Source of the DNA: Anaeromyces robustus
Taxonomy: Eukaryota > Neocallimastigomycota > Neocallimastigomycetes > Neocallimastigales > Neocallimastigaceae
Assembly (NCBI GenBank): GCA_002104895.1
Contig: MCFG01000289.1
Coordinates: 1 to 32,500, forward strand
DNA: 32,500 nt
Reading direction: 5' to 3'
A program made the translations under genes and the position numbers. The notes under the pieces are model-generated. The model was not told the origin of the DNA and searched no databases. It was given only the letters and a program-made list of their open reading frames with translations. How positions within the stretch are numbered: position 1 is the first letter of the stretch; each line of letters opens with the position of its first letter. Below are positions 22,280-32,500 of this stretch, in pieces.

Positions 22280-24797
22280 ATGAATTCTATTATTTTATAT
22301 CCAAAAGTTAGTAACAAGATTTTAAATAATAGTCCTCTTTTATTTAAAAATCTCTATACCACAATTAAAACTTCAACAGCTCTCAAGGATAATGAGAATA
22401 ATAATGTAAGTTTTTATATTGTTTTTATATATTATATTTTAATAATCTAGTAGTAGAAATAATTAATTATATAACTCATATTATTAAAAAAAATTTTATA
22501 ATAATGAATTAAAATTTATTTTATTTAATTTTAAATATTAGGGATTGGAATTAAAACGTAACGATCTAGACTTAAATAATAATAATCAAGAAAGAGTAAG
22601 TATTTAAAAATTATATATAATAGATACTTATAAATATATTGATAATTTATATATATAAATATTTATATATATATTTATATATTTATATATATTTATATGT
22701 ATATATATTTATTTTCTTTTAATATAATTATTTTTAAAATAAAATAAAAAAGTTGTTAAATAGTCAACGTATTTATAATGTATTTATAAAGAATTAAAAT
22801 TTTATATTTTATGATTTAAATTATTTAAATTTAATTAAAACTAATTTATTTATTATATTATTATTTTATCATTATTTTTTTAATAGAATTTAATTTATCA
22901 AATTTTGAGTACAGTACCAAGTAAAAGAGAAGCAAAACATTTTCTTGATACATATGCAGACTCTTTTCCACAACCATTCCAAAAATCTATTTTAAAAACA
23001 AAGAGTAAGGACCAAAGTAAAAATAAAAGAACAAATAAAATTTTAAATCCTCCTCAAAAAGAAAATTTAGGTCTAGTAAAAATTCCAAGTCTTTTAACGG
23101 ATGATGAATTAAAACAAATTGCTTCAACTATTGTTCAACTTCAACATTTAGGCTTAATGCCAATTATTTTTGTAGATTGGCCATTAGATTATAAAGATAC
23201 TAGTGAATATCGTACTAAAATGATTAATGAAACTTTAAGAATATCAAACATTATAGAAGAAATGGGAGGTCGTTCAATGCCTCTTTATAACAATATTTTT
23301 TCAGCAGAAAAAAAGGATGATGTTGCCTTTTTAGAAAAGAATATTTTCAGTCATAAAAAGAATATTATTGATAAAACTGATTATATAAATCATACACTTA
23401 ATGTGAATATGGAACCAATTCGTTCAGCGTTAAAACTTCAACAAGTTCCAATTTTAATTCCTATTGTATCATGTCAATCCCAATTTTTCTCAACTGATTT
23501 TGATCGTAGTATGATTTCCTTTTCTAAAGCTTTAACAGAAGATGATTGTTTAGGCAATCCAATGAAAATTATTGTACTAAATGACAATGGTGGTATTTGT
23601 GCCGGTGGTTATCATTATGGTTTTATTAATTTAGCTAATGAATATGAAGAGTTATTAAATTGTCTTGATGAAGAAATTAAAAAATGGAAGGCAGAAATTA
23701 AAAGCAAAAATAAATTACAAAATAAATATGCTAATATTAATCGTCGCCTCCAAGGTTTAAATGATATTAAAAAGGGTGCTTATACTCGTTTCCATCCTAC
23801 TCATCCTTCTCAATTAAATGCTTCAAATTCTTTATCAAACAATTCATCTACCTCATCAAATTCACCTTATCATCTCTCTAAATCTTCTACTGTAAATCTT
23901 TTTGATCGTGCTACTCCAAATTCTAATTCAGTTCATTCCAATTTTTCAACCTCTTTATTCCCACACTCTCACCTTATAATAGATACATCTTCCCCACCAA
24001 AATTGACTAAATCGTCTAAATCCAAAGACAAAGGTACTACAGATAGTGAAATGAAAAATGTTTTAAACATTGGATTATTAAGAAAATATCAAATGCTTTA
24101 TGAATTACAAACCATGAAAATTATTCTTTCTAATCTTCCAATTAATACATCAGCTATTATAGCTTCCATTTCTTCAACGCCTTCAATAATTTCAAATTTA
24201 ATTACCGATAAACCAATTTGTTCTGATAATCTTATTCTTCAAAAGCATGAATCAGAATTACATCCTTTCCTTCAATACCCACCTACTTTAATTCGTCAAG
24301 GATTAAAAATCACTAGACATACATCTTTAGATACTGTAGATCGTGAAAAATTACTTCAACTTTTAAATTCTTCCTTTAAAAAATGTATAGATACGGAACA
24401 TTACTTTAAAAGATTAGAAAGTGTTTTAGATTCTATAACAATTACAGGTGATTATCAAGGTGCTACTATTATTACACGTGAAGGACGTAATCTTTGTAAT
24501 GAAGGTAAAGGTGTTCCATATTTAGATAAATTTGCTGTTTCTCCTGATAGTCAAGGTATTGGTGTAGCTGATATTCTTTGGAAAAGAATGAAACATGATT
24601 ATCCAAATATGCTTTGGAGAAGTCGTGCCGAAAATCCAGTAAATAATTGGTATTTTGAACGTTCCTCTGGTAGTATTTTTGTACCCACTGAACATCAAGA
24701 CTGGCGTTTATTTTATTATGGAGAACAAGGTTCTCATTTTATTGATAACTATTGTGAAATAGTTAGAAGTATACCAGCCTCTTTCAAGCATAAATAA
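22280..24797 (+). CDS. ARG2: N-acetylglutamate synthase, fungal ARG2 type, three exons, 696 aa
   Basis: Exons are 22280-22405, 22542-22595 and 22887-24797. Introns (136 and 291 nt) start GTAAGT and end TTAG or ATAG, and both lie between codons. The enzyme makes N-acetylglutamate from glutamate and acetyl-CoA, the first step of arginine synthesis. Exons 1-2 (60 residues) give a basic, Ser/Thr/Asn-rich leader (MNSIILYPKVSNKILNNSPL) like a mitochondrial or hydrogenosomal presequence. Exon 3 opens with LSTVPSKREAKHFLDTY, typical of fungal homologues. An amino-acid-kinase-like domain spans about 115-316. A Ser/Asn-rich linker (364-450) precedes SAIIAS and NLITDKP. The GNAT-type acetyltransferase domain spans 532-696, with YLDKFAVSPDSQGIGVAD (acetyl-CoA loop) and WRSRAENPVNNWYFERS. 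Length is near that of Neurospora. No upstream ATG occurs in the roughly 180 bases before the start, so there is no arginine attenuator peptide there. Confidence 0.92.
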
Positions 24798-25771
24798 TTA
24801 AAAATAATAATAATAATACGAAGAATAATTAAAAGTAATTAAAAGAAAAATTAAAAAAAAAAAAAAAAAAAAAAGTAAAAAAAAAGTAAAAAATTTAAAA
24901 AAAAAATAAAAAAAAAAAAATAAAAGTAAAAATAAAAAAAAAAAAAAAAAAGAAAAATAATTACATATATATATATATATAAGAGAAGGGAAAAACAAAA
25001 AGAAATAAATATAATAAATTAACAAACAACGTCCCTCCCAAAAAAAACAAAAAACAAAAAACAAAAAAAAACAACGTTCAAAAAATTTAAAACAATAATG
25101 ATAAGAAATAAAAGAAAAAAAAAAAAAAAAAAAAGAAACAACAAAAATCAATAATCATTAAAGTAAAAACAAACAAACAAACAAACAAACAAATTATGAT
25201 ATTATTTTCTTTATATATATATATATATTATTATTAATACCAACGTAAATCTTTTTTTTTTTTTTTTTTTTTTTCAATATATATTTAATTAAAAATTTTT
25301 TTTTCTTTTACATTCAGTTTCTTTTTTTTTTTATTATTATTAACAAGTAATCAAATATCAAATATCAAATATATATTGAATAAATATAATTTTTCATTTA
25401 TTTATTTTTTTTATTTTTTATTTTTTATTTTTTTTATTTTTTTTTTTTTTAAATAAAAAAGAAAAAATTAAATTAAAAATCATAAAATCATAGTATAATT
25501 ACTGTTATCTTTTACAGTAGTAATATTATATTTATTTTTTTATTTTTTTATTTTTTTTTTTTTAATTATTATGATTTTTATTTTTTTTTTATCATTATTA
25601 TTTTTATGTTATTCATATCCCTTAATTTTATTTATTTATATATTTTTTTTCCTTTTTTTTTTCTTATTTTATTGTTTTAATTATTATTAGATATAAGAAA
25701 ATTTTATATAATAATTTATATAAATAATTTATATAAATAATTAAAATAATTAAAATAATTAAAATAATTAA

Positions 25772-25802
<31 letters not shown>

Positions 25803-26988
25803 TTAAATAAAAATTTTTTTTTAAAAAAAAAAAATATTTATAAAAAAAAAAAAAAACAAAAAAAAAAGATTATTAATATTTTGTTATTATTATTCCTTTT
25901 TTTTTTATATGCCATATATATTTGATTTATATTTATATTTATAATTATATTTATTTGAAAAAAAAGAAGGAAAGAAAGAAAGAAAGATAAATTAATTATT
26001 TATTTATTTTTAAATTATTTAACCTATACTAAAAAATAAAATAAAAAAAAATAAAATAAAATAATATAATAATATAAAAAAAAAAAAAGCAAATATAATA
26101 ATTATAAATAATAATAATAATTATAATAAATTAATAATTAACAAACAAATAAACAAACAAACAATCCAAAGAAACCATTAAATATAATAATAATAAATAA
26201 TAATAAGTAATAATAATAATAATAGTTATAATAATGAAATGAAAAAAAATGAAAGTCATTAAAATAATTATATTTTGATTATTATTATTATTTTTTTTAA
26301 TCCTATTTTTATATTTTATTTTATTTTATTTTATTTTATTTCATATTATTATTTTTTTTTATTATATTTTAATTTTTTATATTTTTATAATTTTTTATAA
26401 TTTTTATATTATTATTATTATAATACTTTATAATAATAATTTTTTTTTTACTATTTCTTATTTTTATTTTTTAAATAATATTAATTATTTATTTATTTTA
26501 TTTAATTATTTAATTATTTAATTTTTTTTTTCTTTTTTTTTTTTAAATTTTTACTTTTTTTTATATATATATTAATGCTTTATATATTAACTAAATAAAT
26601 AAATAAGAAAAAAAAAAAATGAAATAAAAATGAAATAAAAATAAAAATGAAAATAATTTTATTTTTTAATTTTTTCCCCTTTCTTTCTTTCTTTCTCCTT
26701 TACTTTTCATTTTTTCCTTTTTACTTTGTATAACTAATAAAGATCAAATATTTAATTATATATATATATATAAAAATAAATAAATATTTTTATTAATAAT
26801 AAAAAATTATAAAATTATTTAAAAAATTTTTAAAAAAAAAAAATTTAAATTTACAAAACCAACCAAAAAAAAAAAAAAATAAAATAACCAACCAAAAAAA
26901 AAAAAGAACTATATAAAAATAATAATAATAATATTAATATATATAAGATATGAATTGAAATGTGATATATTAATAGTATTTAAAATAC

Positions 26989-27027
<39 letters not shown>

Positions 27028-27858
27028 TATGTATATTTATAAATATTATTATTTTTCAAAAAAAAAGTTATATTAAAAAAAGTTTGAAAATAAATAAAAA
27101 AAAAGTATGATGGTTAAAAAAAAATATTTTTACAATGAAATGTAATATAACAAATATCTATATTATTTTTTATATGTAATTAATAATTATGTAACAAAAT
27201 AAAATAAAATATAATATAATAAATATAAATATAAATAAATATAAATAAAACGTATATATATATATATATAACTAGGCTTTTTTTTATATTTGTCGTTAAT
27301 GTTAAAAATAACTGACTATTATTACTATCAACACAATACAATACAAAATACAATTAAAATTTTATTATATAATTAACCATTAAACAAGAGTATAAAAAAA
27401 TTATTTTTTTATTTTTATAATATATATATTATTATAAATACATATAAATCTATATTTAATTAAAAATATAGATTAATATATATTTTAAAATTTTAAACGT
27501 TTGTAACGTTAAGTTTTCTCAATAGAATAAATTTAATTCTTTAAATAAATAGTGTATTAATTATATTTATATAATTATATTTATATAATATTTATTATAG
27601 ATAATTATAACATTGTTATTATTATAGATATAATTGTAGTCATATTAATTATTAATATGTAATATAAAAAAAATGTGTAATAAAAATTAAAAAAAAATGA
27701 TTGTTTAATTTTGTCTTTACTTTTTTTCTTCTTCATAGATAAATATAAATATAATTATTTAAAATAGATAGAATAAATATGTATTATATTATTAAAAATC
27801 AATTATGGTTTTATTAGTATAATTATAATTATTGTTATTTATTTATTTATTTATTTAT
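24798..27858. other. low-complexity intergenic spacer
   Basis: An A-rich then T-rich region between the synthase and the convergent acidic-tail gene. It contains many short A, T, AAT, ATTTT and AAAC repeats, including five AAAC units near 25168-25190 and an AAT run at about 26990-27027. A Phe-rich minus-strand frame at 24798-25151 comes from A-rich sequence and is not a gene. No coding or RNA feature was recognised. Confidence 0.6.
26990..27027. repeat. AAT trinucleotide microsatellite
   Basis: About 12 AAT units in non-coding DNA. Confidence 0.8.
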
Positions 27859-28629
27859 TTATTCTTCTTCTTCTTCCTCTTCTTCTTCTTCTTCTTCCTC
27901 ATCCTCATCCTCATCATTTTCATCATCTTCTTCATTATCATCTTCTTCTTCACTTTCACTATCACTATCATTATCACTATCATCACTATTACTTTCACTT
28001 TCACTTTCACTTATATCATCATCATCACTTTCACTATCATCATCATCATCATCGTCCTCATTATCATCTTCCTCATCACTTTTATTGTCTTCAAAATCTG
28101 ATCCATTTTTTTCATCTTTTTTTTTTTTTTAATTTTTTATTTATATTATTATTATTCATTATATATATATAATATTTAATAAAGTATACAATAAAAAATA
28201 TATATATATAATCATAATTAATAATAATAATAATAATAAATTAAAAATAATAAAAAAAAATAAATAAATAAAAAACATGTATTTATGTATTTATATAATA
28301 TTTTTTTCTGTTTCAATATTCTTACCATATTCAATTTTTTTCTGCAGAGTAGTTATATAATCTTTACATAAATTATTATAAGGATCATACTTCATCACTA
28401 TTATTATTAATAGTATTATTATGTAGATAAATATAAATATATTATTATTTATTTATTAATTTATAAATAATAATTTTAGTATAATATATATATATACTTT
28501 TTATTTTTAAATTATTAAAAAAAAAAATAAAAAAAATAAAATAAAAAATAAAAATAATACCTTCACGAGCTAAAGGTAAAGCTGCTTTATAATCTTTAGA
28601 CATAATTTTTAATAAAAACTAATAATATA

Positions 28630-28674
<45 letters not shown>

Positions 28675-29508
28675 TAAAGATTAAAATATTAATATTATTG
28701 TTAATATAAATAATAATTATAATAATAATTAAAAAAAAAAAAAAATTCATAGTATATAATTATATTTATAACTTTTTTTTTATTTTTTATTATTATTATT
28801 TTTTATTTTTTTTTTTTATTTTTTTACTTTTTCTAAATAAAATAAGGATGGATCATCATAATCACTTGGTTTTAAATCTGAAAACTTTTATTATTATAAT
28901 TATAATATTATAAATAAAATATAAATGTCTTTTAATATATTGAAAAAAAAAAAAAATAGAATAAAGATTTTTTTTTTATTTTTGGTTTTTGTTTTTCTTT
29001 ATCTAATTTACCACTTCATCCTTTTCTGTATTTTTTTTCGTAGTTTCTTCTGTTAAATAAGATGATAATATGGAATTATCAGTAAAATTATTTAATTTTT
29101 TATTAGAATTAATAGAGTTATTATTATTGTTGTTATTATTATTATTATTAGAAGATAAATTAGGATTTTTTTTTAATAAATGTAAATATTTATTATTTGG
29201 TGAAATTGTAGGTATCTTTGTATCAATTTCATTTGATAAAACTGTCATATTATTTATAATATGATCAGAGTTATTATTATTATTATTAGTGTTATTGTTA
29301 TTAATGGAAGTATCACTATTATTATTATTGTTAATATTGTTTGGTTTTGTTATTGTAGTAGTAGTAGTAGTATTAGCATTAGTATTATTAATATTAGAAA
29401 TAGGATTTAAAGATGATTTTAAACGATGATTAGAAACTCTAGTTTTAATTTCTTCAATTTTTAAATCACAAACTTCTTTTGAAAGTTTTTTTAAAGAACC
29501 ATAAGAAG

Positions 29509-29544
<36 letters not shown>

Positions 29545-29794
29545 AAGAAGAAGAAGGTAAAGAAGAAGAAGAAATAGAATTTAATGAAGTAGTAATTGAA
29601 TCGTTATCTTTTTTATAATTCGATAAACTTGATTTAGAACGAGAAGGTAAAGAATCTCTTAAATTTTTTCTTTTAGTATTAATAAGATAAATATCATCAT
29701 TAGGTTGAGGAGTTAAAACTTCTAAATAATTTGGTATAGATTTTGATAGAGTAGAAGAAGAAGTTGGTCTTATATGTTTTGTTGGATTGATCAT
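27859..29794 (-). CDS. Asn-rich protein with TPR-like hairpin and acidic C-terminus, five exons, about 408 aa
   Basis: Assembled here from splice sites and frame: exons 29794-29012, 28884-28828, 28618-28561, 28397-28326 and 28115-27859. The total is 1227 nt, exactly 409 codons, and all four junctions keep phase. Introns of 127, 209, 163 and 210 nt begin GTAAAT, GTAAAA, GTATTA and GTAAGA and end AAG, TAG, TAG and AAG. Exon 1 encodes a disordered Ser/Asn/Thr-rich N-terminus (about 260 residues). Exons 2-4 encode a helical hairpin with KPSDYDDPSLFYLEK, FLLKIMSKDYKAALPLARE and VMKYDPYNN, which reads as one TPR-like unit. Exon 5 encodes a tail almost wholly of Asp, Glu and Ser, ending in a run of Glu. 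A short helical unit before a Glu-rich tail resembles animal glutamate-rich protein 2 (ERICH2) as I remember it; that assignment is tentative. The exon 1-2 acceptor is the least certain junction. Confidence 0.7.
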
Positions 29795-30843
29795 TTGTAT
29801 TTTTTTTTATAATCTTTTTTTTTTTTTTTTTGGTAATATATATATATAAATAAAAAAGAAAAAAAAATATATTTATATAAAGGTAGTATATATTATATTT
29901 TTAAAATATTATTATTATGATAATTATTTATGATTTTATTGTTATATGATTATGTCTTTTATTTTATTTTATTATATTTTTAATTTTTTTTTTTTTTTTT
30001 GTGTGAATATAATTAAATATTTTTTTAAACTTTATATCGTCCAAATTTGAAATTTTGTTTAAAGTTTGAAAAAAAAATATATTATATATATATTACGTTA
30101 TTTTTTTTTCAAAAAACGACTAACGTAATATATATATAATATATATTTTTTTCAAACTTTAAATATTATTATTTATTAAATATTAATTTTTTTTTTTTTT
30201 TAAAAAAATACATATTAAAACAATCATATTTAATTTATATAAAAATTTTTATATTTTATAAAAAAAAAAAAAATGAAAATGAAAATGAAAATGAAAATAA
30301 ATAATATTAAAAGAAAAAAAAAAAAAATGAGTGATAAAATAATATACATTATTTTTTTTCATATATATTTAAACATTTATTTATATTATAAAATTACATT
30401 ATATTTATAATAATATAAATTATATATAAAATATTTCTGTATTTTTTATATTCTTTTTTTTTTTTTTATTATTATAATTTTATTAATAGAATTTTTGTTA
30501 TTATAATTTTAAATAATAGTTATTATTATTATTTACATATGATTATATTTATAAAAAAAAAAAAAGTTTTTAAAAGATTAAAAAAATTAAAAAACAAAAA
30601 TAGATAAAATATCTATTGAAAATAATTAAAACAAGACAAATAGTTAAAAAATATGTTGAATAATTAAATGGTATATAATTTATTATTTTTTTTTCAATTT
30701 AATTTAATAATAATAAATAAGAAGAAAATAAAATAAAATTCATATATATATATAATATATAAATATTTATATATTTTATTAGGATATAATCTTTGTAATA
30801 ATAATTGCTTTAATTTAGTATTATTAACATAATTTTTTTTAAT

Positions 30844-30876
<33 letters not shown>

Positions 30877-31138
30877 AATAAAATAAAAGTTTCAATCACT
30901 TTTTTTCTTATTCTTATTTTTGCTTGTTATCTATTTATTATTATTATTATTAGCATATATATATGTGTATATAAATTAAATCAAATATATTTAGATATAT
31001 ATATATATATTTATCTTTATGTAAATTTTTATGGGTAGGTGAATATATATATATTGATGTATATGTATATATATATAATATTTCTATAATATATATTATA
31101 TTATATTTATTTTTATTTTATTTTTATTTTATTTTTAT
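29795..31138. other. intergenic spacer with long palindrome
   Basis: AT-rich DNA between two minus-strand genes. It presumably holds the promoter of the acidic-tail gene and the 3' end of the TPR gene. The palindrome at 30061-30160 is the only distinctive structure. A T run occurs at about 30847-30869. Confidence 0.6.
30061..30160. repeat. 40-bp near-perfect inverted repeat, 20-nt loop
   Basis: Arms 30061-30100 and 30121-30160 are complementary at 39 of 40 bases. They run from AAAGTTTGAA at the outer ends to ATTACGTTA / TAACGTAAT at the loop. Complementarity stops within a few bases outside the arms, so the structure has sharp edges. It lies about 270 bp upstream of the acidic-tail gene's start codon. 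Confidence 0.9.
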
Positions 31139-32446
31139 TTAATCATCAGTAATAGAAGTTAATTCTACTAATAATTGCCAATCTGAAGGATTATCTAACA
31201 TAACAGATTGTTTTAATGCAGCAATAGCATCATCTTTACCTAAAATATCCAAATATATATATAATAATAATAATAATAATAATTTATATATATATATATA
31301 TATATTATTTCCATTTCCATTTCCATTTCCATTTTTTCAATTTTTATGTTATTATAATTCATAGATAATATAATAATAATATATTTTAAAAATATATTAT
31401 AAATATTAAATATTAAATATATATATATATATTTAAAGTATAAAAAAATAATAATAATGACAGAAATATAATAATAAAAATATAAAATATAAAATAAAAA
31501 ATTTAAAAATAAAAAAATAAAAAAGATTAATATTTGTGTTTATTATTATTCTGTAATTATATTATTAACATATAATTTTATTATATATATAATAATAATA
31601 ATAATAATTTCTTAATGATATTTAATTATAAAAAAAAAAAAAAAATTAAATTTTTACGATTAACAGCAATACAAGCTCTAGCCATAATTTGGAAAGCATT
31701 ATACTATATATATAATTTTTTTTCATTATTATTTTTATAATATTTTATAATTTTATAATGTATTAATATATGTATGTATATAAATATATTATAGAATACA
31801 ATAAAATAAAATAATATTATATATATATATATAAAATAATTAATTAATAAAAAATATTTCCTTTTAACTTTTTTTTAAATAGGTTTTATCTTTATATTTT
31901 TTTTCTTTTATTATTATTATTATTATTTTAATAGATATATTTTTATATATTCAATTTATTTTTATATATTCATCTTACATTTAAAGGATCATATTCAATA
32001 CTTTTTTCAAAACATTCAATAGAACGAGTATATTCTTTTTTATTATAAAAACCTACCCCACAACGAAACCAACCTATAGAATTTTTAGGGGTTAAACCTA
32101 CACGCATTAAAAGCCATTCTTCTGCATTAGTTTGAATATTTGAATCTGGATAAAGTTTTGAAGCTTTATTATTATTATTACCATTTGCACTTGTGTTTGT
32201 ACTTCTATTATTATTGTTGTTATTATTATTATTTACATCTGTACTATCTCTTGAAATATTATTATTTGATTTAAAACTACTTGTTTTATTTTTTAAAGAT
32301 TTACTACTATTATTAATACTATTTCCTATTAAACCACTACTATCTTTTTCTGTAATTTTTGATTGATTAGTTTCGGTTATAGCTTCAGCATCTTCATTTT
32401 CTTCATTTTCAATACTTATTTCTTTAATTTCTTCTGTATCACTCAT
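31139..32446 (-). CDS. small TPR protein, three exons, 204 aa
   Basis: Exons are 32446-31979, 31703-31658 and 31239-31139. The total is 615 nt, exactly 205 codons. Introns of 275 and 418 nt begin GTAAGA and GTAAAA and both end TAG. The first junction lies between codons, and the second splits an Arg codon (C|GT). Residues 1 to about 110 are acidic, then Ser/Asn-rich (MSDTEEIKEISIENEENEDA at the start) and likely disordered. From about 111 the protein is helical and TPR-like: EEWLLMRVGLTPKNSIGWFR, then GFYNKKEYTRSIECFEKSIE, then NAFQIMARACIAVNRKDDAI, then ALKQSVMLDNPSDWQLLVEL. This gives about two to two and a half TPR motifs with canonical Pro-x-Asn/Asp turns. The likely role is scaffolding; partner and family were not recognised. 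The 5' UTR runs into T-rich DNA at the window edge, so an upstream exon cannot be excluded. Confidence 0.78.
31312..31337. repeat. (CCATTT)4 hexanucleotide repeat in an intron
   Basis: Four CCATTT units within intron 2 (31657-31240) of the TPR gene, in plus-strand orientation. The function is unknown. Confidence 0.7.
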
Positions 32447-32500
32447 TTTTTTTTATTTTTTATTTTTTATTTTATTTATTTTTTTTTTTACTTTACTTTT

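Noticed and set aside
24798-25151. Minus-strand 117-codon Phe-rich frame
   Set aside because: Translation of A-rich spacer immediately 3' of the synthase; no coding character.
27832-28101. Plus-strand Phe/Ile/Thr-rich frame
   Set aside because: Antisense of the GAA/GAT-rich acidic exon at 28115-27859, which joins in frame to upstream exons.

Overview
The window looks like nuclear DNA from a fungus, most likely an anaerobic gut (rumen) fungus of the Neocallimastigomycetes. Evidence: extreme A+T richness; long poly(A)/poly(T), ATTT and AAT/ATT tracts; short introns with GTAAGT-type donors; a fungal-type N-acetylglutamate synthase; a large Asn-rich ankyrin protein; and an intronless sugar transporter that resembles bacterial XylE residue by residue. 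Lineage is inferred from these traits. Dictyostelium-like genomes share the composition but fit the gene content less well.

Layout. 1-775 (-): the N-terminal part of an Asn/Ser/Pro-rich protein, cut by the window edge. 776-4512: AT-rich spacer with ATTT and AAT repeats. 4513-7191 (+): an 892-residue ankyrin protein with a KD tract and 34 consecutive Asn. 7846-10250: decayed non-LTR (LINE-like) retrotransposon copies, apparently nested, plus two tiny poly(A)-tailed insertions with target-site duplications. 11304-12779 (-): a XylE-type D-xylose/H+ symporter. 12815-22279: about 9.4 kb of gene-poor AT-rich DNA holding a foldback element and several tandem arrays. 22280-24797 (+): three-exon N-acetylglutamate synthase (ARG2 type) with a predicted organelle-targeting N-terminus. 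24798-27858: low-complexity spacer. 27859-29794 (-): a five-exon gene, assembled here from splice sites and frame, for an Asn-rich protein with one TPR-like helical hairpin and a very acidic C-terminus (possibly ERICH2-like). 29795-31138: spacer with a 39/40 palindrome. 31139-32446 (-): a three-exon gene for a small TPR protein.

How the genes fit together. They are not an operon and show no single shared pathway. The transporter suggests uptake of xylose released from plant hemicellulose. The synthase would begin arginine biosynthesis, in the hydrogenosome if the host is a gut fungus that lacks typical mitochondria. The acidic TPR-like protein may be a flagellar protein of the zoospore, but that rests on remembered resemblance only. 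All statements come from reading the sequence; no database search was run.
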